The notes under the pieces were generated by a model. The model ran no database searches. It was not told the DNA's origin and saw only the letters and a list, made by a program, of their open reading frames with translations. Below, piece after piece: positions 45,533 to 49,257 of a DNA stretch of 49,257 nucleotides; within the stretch, counting starts at the first letter, position 1; each line of letters starts with the position of its first letter. This DNA is from Rhizophagus sp. LPA8_4_AMF (Eukaryota; Glomeromycota; Glomeromycetes; Glomerales; Glomeraceae). The stretch covers positions 1 through 49,257 of the forward strand of contig JADRCO010000141.1 of NCBI GenBank assembly GCA_021464525.1, given 5' to 3'. The translations under genes were made by a program, and so were the position numbers.

Positions 45533-46804
45533 TTACGTATTAAGTATGGTAATATCCCCAAGACTTGAAATATAATAATCTGGAATTATGCGAGCATTCT
45601 CAGCAAGGATATCTTTTTCTTCGGTAACTCCTGAAAAACAATGGCTGGATGTTAAAAAATGTTTTCCTCCTTTAGAAAAAAAGATATTATAGCTAATTAA
45701 CTTACCAGTTAAAACTAATAAAGTACCAAGATTACCATTGATACCGAATAAAATATCAGTATTAAGACGATCACCAATCATGCAAGTACGTTCGGGATTT
45801 AAACTTAATTTTTGTACAATACAATCTAACATGGGTTTATTAGGTTTACCTAATACAGCATCAGGATTTCTACCTAATGCTGTAATTAAAGGTGCTGCAA
45901 TAGCTCCTCCACCCGGGAAAACTGATCCATTTGTTGGAAATGTTGAATCATCATTAGTTAATAAGAAAAGACATTCAGGATTTGAATGAAGATAAGTGTA
46001 TGCTTTAGCATATTTTAAATAATTAACATTTATATCAAAACCACAGAGAACTGCTCCAACCTACGTGAACAAAAAAAAAAAAGTTAAATATGTGCGGTTA
46101 GTGGTTCTAAAAATTATTAATACTTACTTCAGGATCTTGCTTGATGTTGGTAAAAGTCCAATCAGTAGTATCGAATTTAGCATCTTCCTATAAAAAAAAA
46201 AAAGATTCGAAACTTAGAAAAGATACATGTGCGTATTTTTGATTTGTAATAACTTACGGTAGCACCAGCATAACGGATTCCTTCGGATTCCAATTCTTCA
46301 GTAATTCCAACATCACCTACAACATATACTTTCTTATCACTTGGAAATTTTACAATGTTTTTAAGATAATATGCTGAGGCATAAGCTGATCCAAAAATTT
46401 CTCCATCATAAATTTCAATATTTAATTTTTCAAATTTTTTCTTATATCCTTTTCGAGATTTTGCACTATTATTTGATACAAATAATAAATTTTTCCCTAA
46501 TTAAACGAAATAAAAAAAAAGGATGAAATGATTCGTTTTTTTATAAGATAATCAGAAAAAGTTTGATTTAAAAATTTACCTTTCTTCCGCAATATGGATA
46601 ATGCTTCTCTAAGGTTTGGAATTACGGTATTTTCAAGCCATATTACTCCTATAATATAATCAATATCGATATAAGACAATCAAAAAAAAATCAAAAAAAA
46701 AAAAAAATCAATTTTTTACCATCACAATCGATTAAGAAAGTATCATATTTATTAAGAAAAGCTTCATAATCTGATGCATTAGATAATTTTACAGGTTTAG
46801 ACAT
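45533..46804 (-). CDS. PHO13: HAD-family phosphatase, PHO13 / phosphoglycolate phosphatase type
   Basis: Six exons on the minus strand: 46720-46804, 46580-46648, 46258-46496, 46128-46187, 45706-46060, 45533-45630; 301 residues. Motif I LIDCDG spans the exon 1/2 junction (Asp nucleophile and acid/base Asp), followed by VIWLENTVIPN. Motif II is FVSNNS, motif III Lys is in LGKPNKPM, and motif IV is MIGDRLNTDI. The C2-type cap lies between (GAVLCGFDINVNYLKY, FLLTNDDSTFP). Family members (yeast Pho13, mammalian PGP, 4-nitrophenylphosphatase) clear 2-phosphoglycolate and other toxic side products of glycolysis, probably in the cytosol. All motifs are complete, so it should be active. The 5' end faces the COA3-like gene; the 3' end was partly copied into the SDR spacers. 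Confidence 0.93.
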
Positions 46805-47090
46805 GATGATCAAGTAGAAGTTAAATTATGGAATAATGTCTCCTTATATAATTTATCCTATAAACCCTATCAGTTATCTATGAATTAGGTTTAATCTATT
46901 TTTAGTTTAAATTACTAATGACCCCGTGGTAATCAATTAAACTAGATTATAACGATTATCGCTAAAAAAAAAATTTTTTATTTTGATTCTTTTTGCTCAA
47001 TCTTTCAATCTTTCAAAAAGTTTTTTTTTTACAAATCTCTTTAAATCCTTAGATACATAATCTTTGATAGGAGACTAAAACTTTATAAAG
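46805..47090. promoter_or_regulatory. Shared divergent promoter of PHO13-like and COA3-like genes
   Basis: 286 bp separates the two start codons. GATTATAACG / CGATTATCG-like words near 46944-46960 and a T-tract near 47020 are present. No clear TATA box is seen for either gene. Co-regulation is possible but not shown. Confidence 0.4.
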
Positions 47091-47442
47091 ATGTTCAACC
47101 AACTATCGAAGTATCAAACTTCAAAATTATATTTTACTCCTGCAATGCAAAGAGCAAGAAAACCTTTTGCTGTAAGAAATGCTGTAACTGGATTGTTATT
47201 ACTTGGATTTTGTGGTGCTGTATGTATCCTTTTAATGAATTTAATTGGAAAATTATGAAGAAATAAATAAATAAAAAATATATATATAAATTATATTTTC
47301 CTTAACAAAGATATTGATCATTATCATAAAAGTTTCTTACTCAATTATGGCTGTGAAACAGGATGATTTTGGTGATGTACCTATGCCACCTCCACCTTCA
47401 TCTACAAATTCTGAAGAGAAATTAACAAATGATAAAAAATGA
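47091..47442 (+). CDS. COA3: COA3-like cytochrome c oxidase assembly factor
   Basis: Two exons, 47091-47223 and 47333-47442; 80 residues. The PF-VRNAVTGLLLLGFCGAVF stretch is the single membrane segment, preceded by the positively charged MQRARKPFAVRN. It is followed by SYSIMAVKQDDFGDVP, the signature of fungal Coa3/CCDC56 proteins. I placed the donor at GTATCC (47224), not at GTATGT 4 nt earlier, because only this keeps the frame and gives AVFSYSIMAVKQDDF. Coa3 sits in the mitochondrial inner membrane, binds newly made Cox1 and regulates its translation. The C-terminus is short and Pro/Ser/Lys-rich. It is too short and too split to show as one ORF. Confidence 0.85.
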
Positions 47443-48996
47443 AAAGATGTAATTATTCTCGATATATGTATATTTAATTATGTTTAAAAATAAATCCTTA
47501 TCAATGTTAATTAATATTTTAACTGAGATCTGAGCATTTGAAGTCCTGGATATTGTGTTTCAATGACAATTAATCGATTTGTGACTACTCACAACTTTGT
47601 ACCACGCTTAGAAATGTAAAAAAAGGCGTGTAGTTAGAACTTCATCAATTAGTATTTTGATACAGGCTCGAGCAAAATATTGTACACAACCATTTACATC
47701 GAGCTTATTAATAGGAATATAAGAGAAAATGGATGTAATTTAGACGAGATGAAATATATCATAATATTTAATTTGGGAGGGAAGTTAGTAAGATTTAAGA
47801 CGGGCGATAAGAAAGATGATTGTTAATAGTATAGTAAGCTTAATCATGTAGTCAGCCTTTTTTCTCTTGCAAGTTTATGAATAAAGCTTGTCCAATATCC
47901 TCTCACCCCATTGTATTCATTGTATTCATTGCATTCGGTTATGGTAAATTAAAATGAGTCAGCATCATTTGATCTCGATTATTTCGAAAAAGCAAACCAG
48001 GCGATTGCACACATATTTATAATTATTATATAATAAATTGATAGAAATAAATATTATAAAAAATTTAAAATTACAAATTTGAAACTTGTATTATTAGACT
48101 TGTTTAGATAATTTAGCTTAATCGATTATCTATTATTCGCGAATATTTAAAAAGTGTGTGATATCCATAACATGAATAGGCTATCACCATATAAGGAAAT
48201 AATTATTTGAGCTCTTAATTAGGAAAAATATAAGTAGATATTAAAAAAAGGAAAATATTCATATTGAGCCGAATGCAAATTTGTCTAGTACATTTCAACA
48301 AAGATCGGTAGTTCTGCGCAGCAATTACTAGTTTGACGGTCATTTCTTCAAAGATTTAAGCGATGTAAGCATACTTGACAGCCAAAACAGGACGCATCGA
48401 TCTTGCTCATGGTAATAGTGAAACTTCTTGTCAACAATTTAAATTTCATATTTATAGTACTTAATTCCGTCTTTTACACCCCTAGCATAAGTCAAATAAT
48501 TGAAAAACTGGAAAGTTCTGTTGAAAATTATTTTGTAAAAAACCATTTAGTTTCATGTAAAGGATCGTGTAATTTGTATTATAGTGGCGTTTGATAACAA
48601 AATTTTCGTACAATTCAATGCGTACACGTCTAATAAAACAATGAAAATTACTTAAAAAAAGTTATTTTTTCACTCTTTGAAATCTGAAAAGTCAAGTTTT
48701 TTTAGTCATTAATAGAGAAAATATCATAAGAAGGTCCAAAAAGTTCAATCACATGGAAGTTCAGCCAAGTAATGAGGCTTGATATGTTTCATGTTTGCAC
48801 TTCTGAAGGTTCATAATTATCCAAAAATTAATTTTTACAAGTACTTTTGGGTACTGGCTATTCATTTTTATTTTTAAGCCTAAAAAGAGGTACTGGCTAT
48901 TCAAATCCTAAATTTTTGCACTATAATAGATATCTTAAAATCACGTGACTACACGCTTCCCCGCGATTTCCCCAGCGTAACCACCAAAAAAATATA
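47443..48996. other. Gene-free stretch with one short direct repeat
   Basis: No recognisable gene; the frame at 48403-48594 has no known features. GGTACTGGCTATTCA occurs twice (48850-48864 and 48889-48903), flanking 24 bp, possibly the footprint of a lost insertion. Confidence 0.4.
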
Positions 48997-49193
48997 CAGT
49001 CGACCTCCTTTATAGTCACACCCCTCGGGACCGAAAAAAAGGGTGTGATTATAAAAAAAGTCATATGTTGTGACTATAGAGGAGGTTTTTTTAATATGTT
49101 TATTAGTACATTAGGCTAAAATATAGTGTGCTTATAAAGGGGAATTTTATATGATGTGATTATACGGGAGGTGACTATATAGGGGGTCGACTG
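48997..49193. mobile_element. pogo/Tigger-like MITE with TA target site
   Basis: The ends are inverted: CAGTCGACCTCCTTTATAGTCAC at the left and the complement of CAGTCGACCCCCTATATAGTCAC at the right, with only three mismatches over 23 bases. TA lies on both sides (48995-48996 and 49194-49195). CAGT-starting termini rich in TATAGTCAC and a TA duplication are typical of pogo/Tigger-type Tc1-mariner elements. A second internal pair (GTGTGATTATA and TGTGACTATAG) suggests further internal symmetry. The element is 197 bp, without a transposase. Confidence 0.8.
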
Positions 49194-49257
49194 TAACCCA
49201 GCAGGACCCCGGATAATTATAATAGAGGTCACATCCGCAGCATTAATTAAAAATCCA

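Noticed and set aside
45738..45989. Plus-strand ORF opposite the phosphatase
   Set aside because: Antisense to motif III/IV coding exon 5 of the HAD gene.

Overview
The window looks like nuclear DNA of an arbuscular mycorrhizal fungus (Glomeromycotina, most likely Rhizophagus or a close relative). It is very AT-rich. Genes are split by many short GT-AG introns, several with A/T-rich, T-tract-containing sequence before the AG. The gene content is typical of that lineage: BTB-BACK-TLDc proteins, a kinase with the N-terminal CxxC...CxxC mini-domain of the large Rhizophagus kinase family, and multicopy lineage-specific genes set in mobile-element debris. The taxonomic call rests on recognised families, not on a database search.

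Layout. 1-5.9 kb is repeat territory: two fold-back sequences, AT minisatellites, a lysine-rich ORF, and a 1.37 kb terminal-inverted-repeat element with a ~100 bp tandem array inside. 5.9-10.9 kb holds two convergent BTB-BACK-TLDc genes, each with one intron at the same position. 11.4-12.4 kb is a seven-exon HIT-family hydrolase whose exons are mostly too short to show as ORFs. 12.8-16.8 kb (minus) is a six-exon VIT-vWA protein of about 1200 residues with a long GFG/FG-rich low-complexity region. From 17.3 kb, copies of a Cys/His-rich lineage-specific family appear: one complete at 17.3 kb, one at 32.5 kb, and degraded or truncated copies at 19.3, 28.9, 35.2 and 39.5 kb. A hAT-like MITE follows the first copy.

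20-27 kb is the most striking region. A GH18 chitinase of bacterial character, visibly richer in G+C and without introns, carries one in-frame TGA. It lies between two same-orientation ~1.5-1.7 kb repeats, each ending in the 3' end of a coiled-coil gene. A DUF2283-like gene abuts the second repeat and has no visible start. 36-37.6 kb is a probably damaged kinase gene. 40.7-47.4 kb is a housekeeping-like cluster: a coiled-coil protein, two intact and one broken copy of an SDR/epimerase gene, a PHO13/phosphoglycolate-phosphatase-type HAD gene, and a divergently placed COA3-like cytochrome oxidase assembly factor. The window ends in a 197 bp pogo/Tigger-like MITE.

The genes do not form one pathway. 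Most of the structure comes from local duplication: the Cys/His family units, the repeats around the chitinase, and the SDR genes, whose duplicated unit carried along 3' fragments of the neighbouring phosphatase gene. No rRNA, tRNA or CRISPR array was seen. Exon boundaries were read by eye from splice signals, frame continuity and family expectations, and have not been tested against transcripts.
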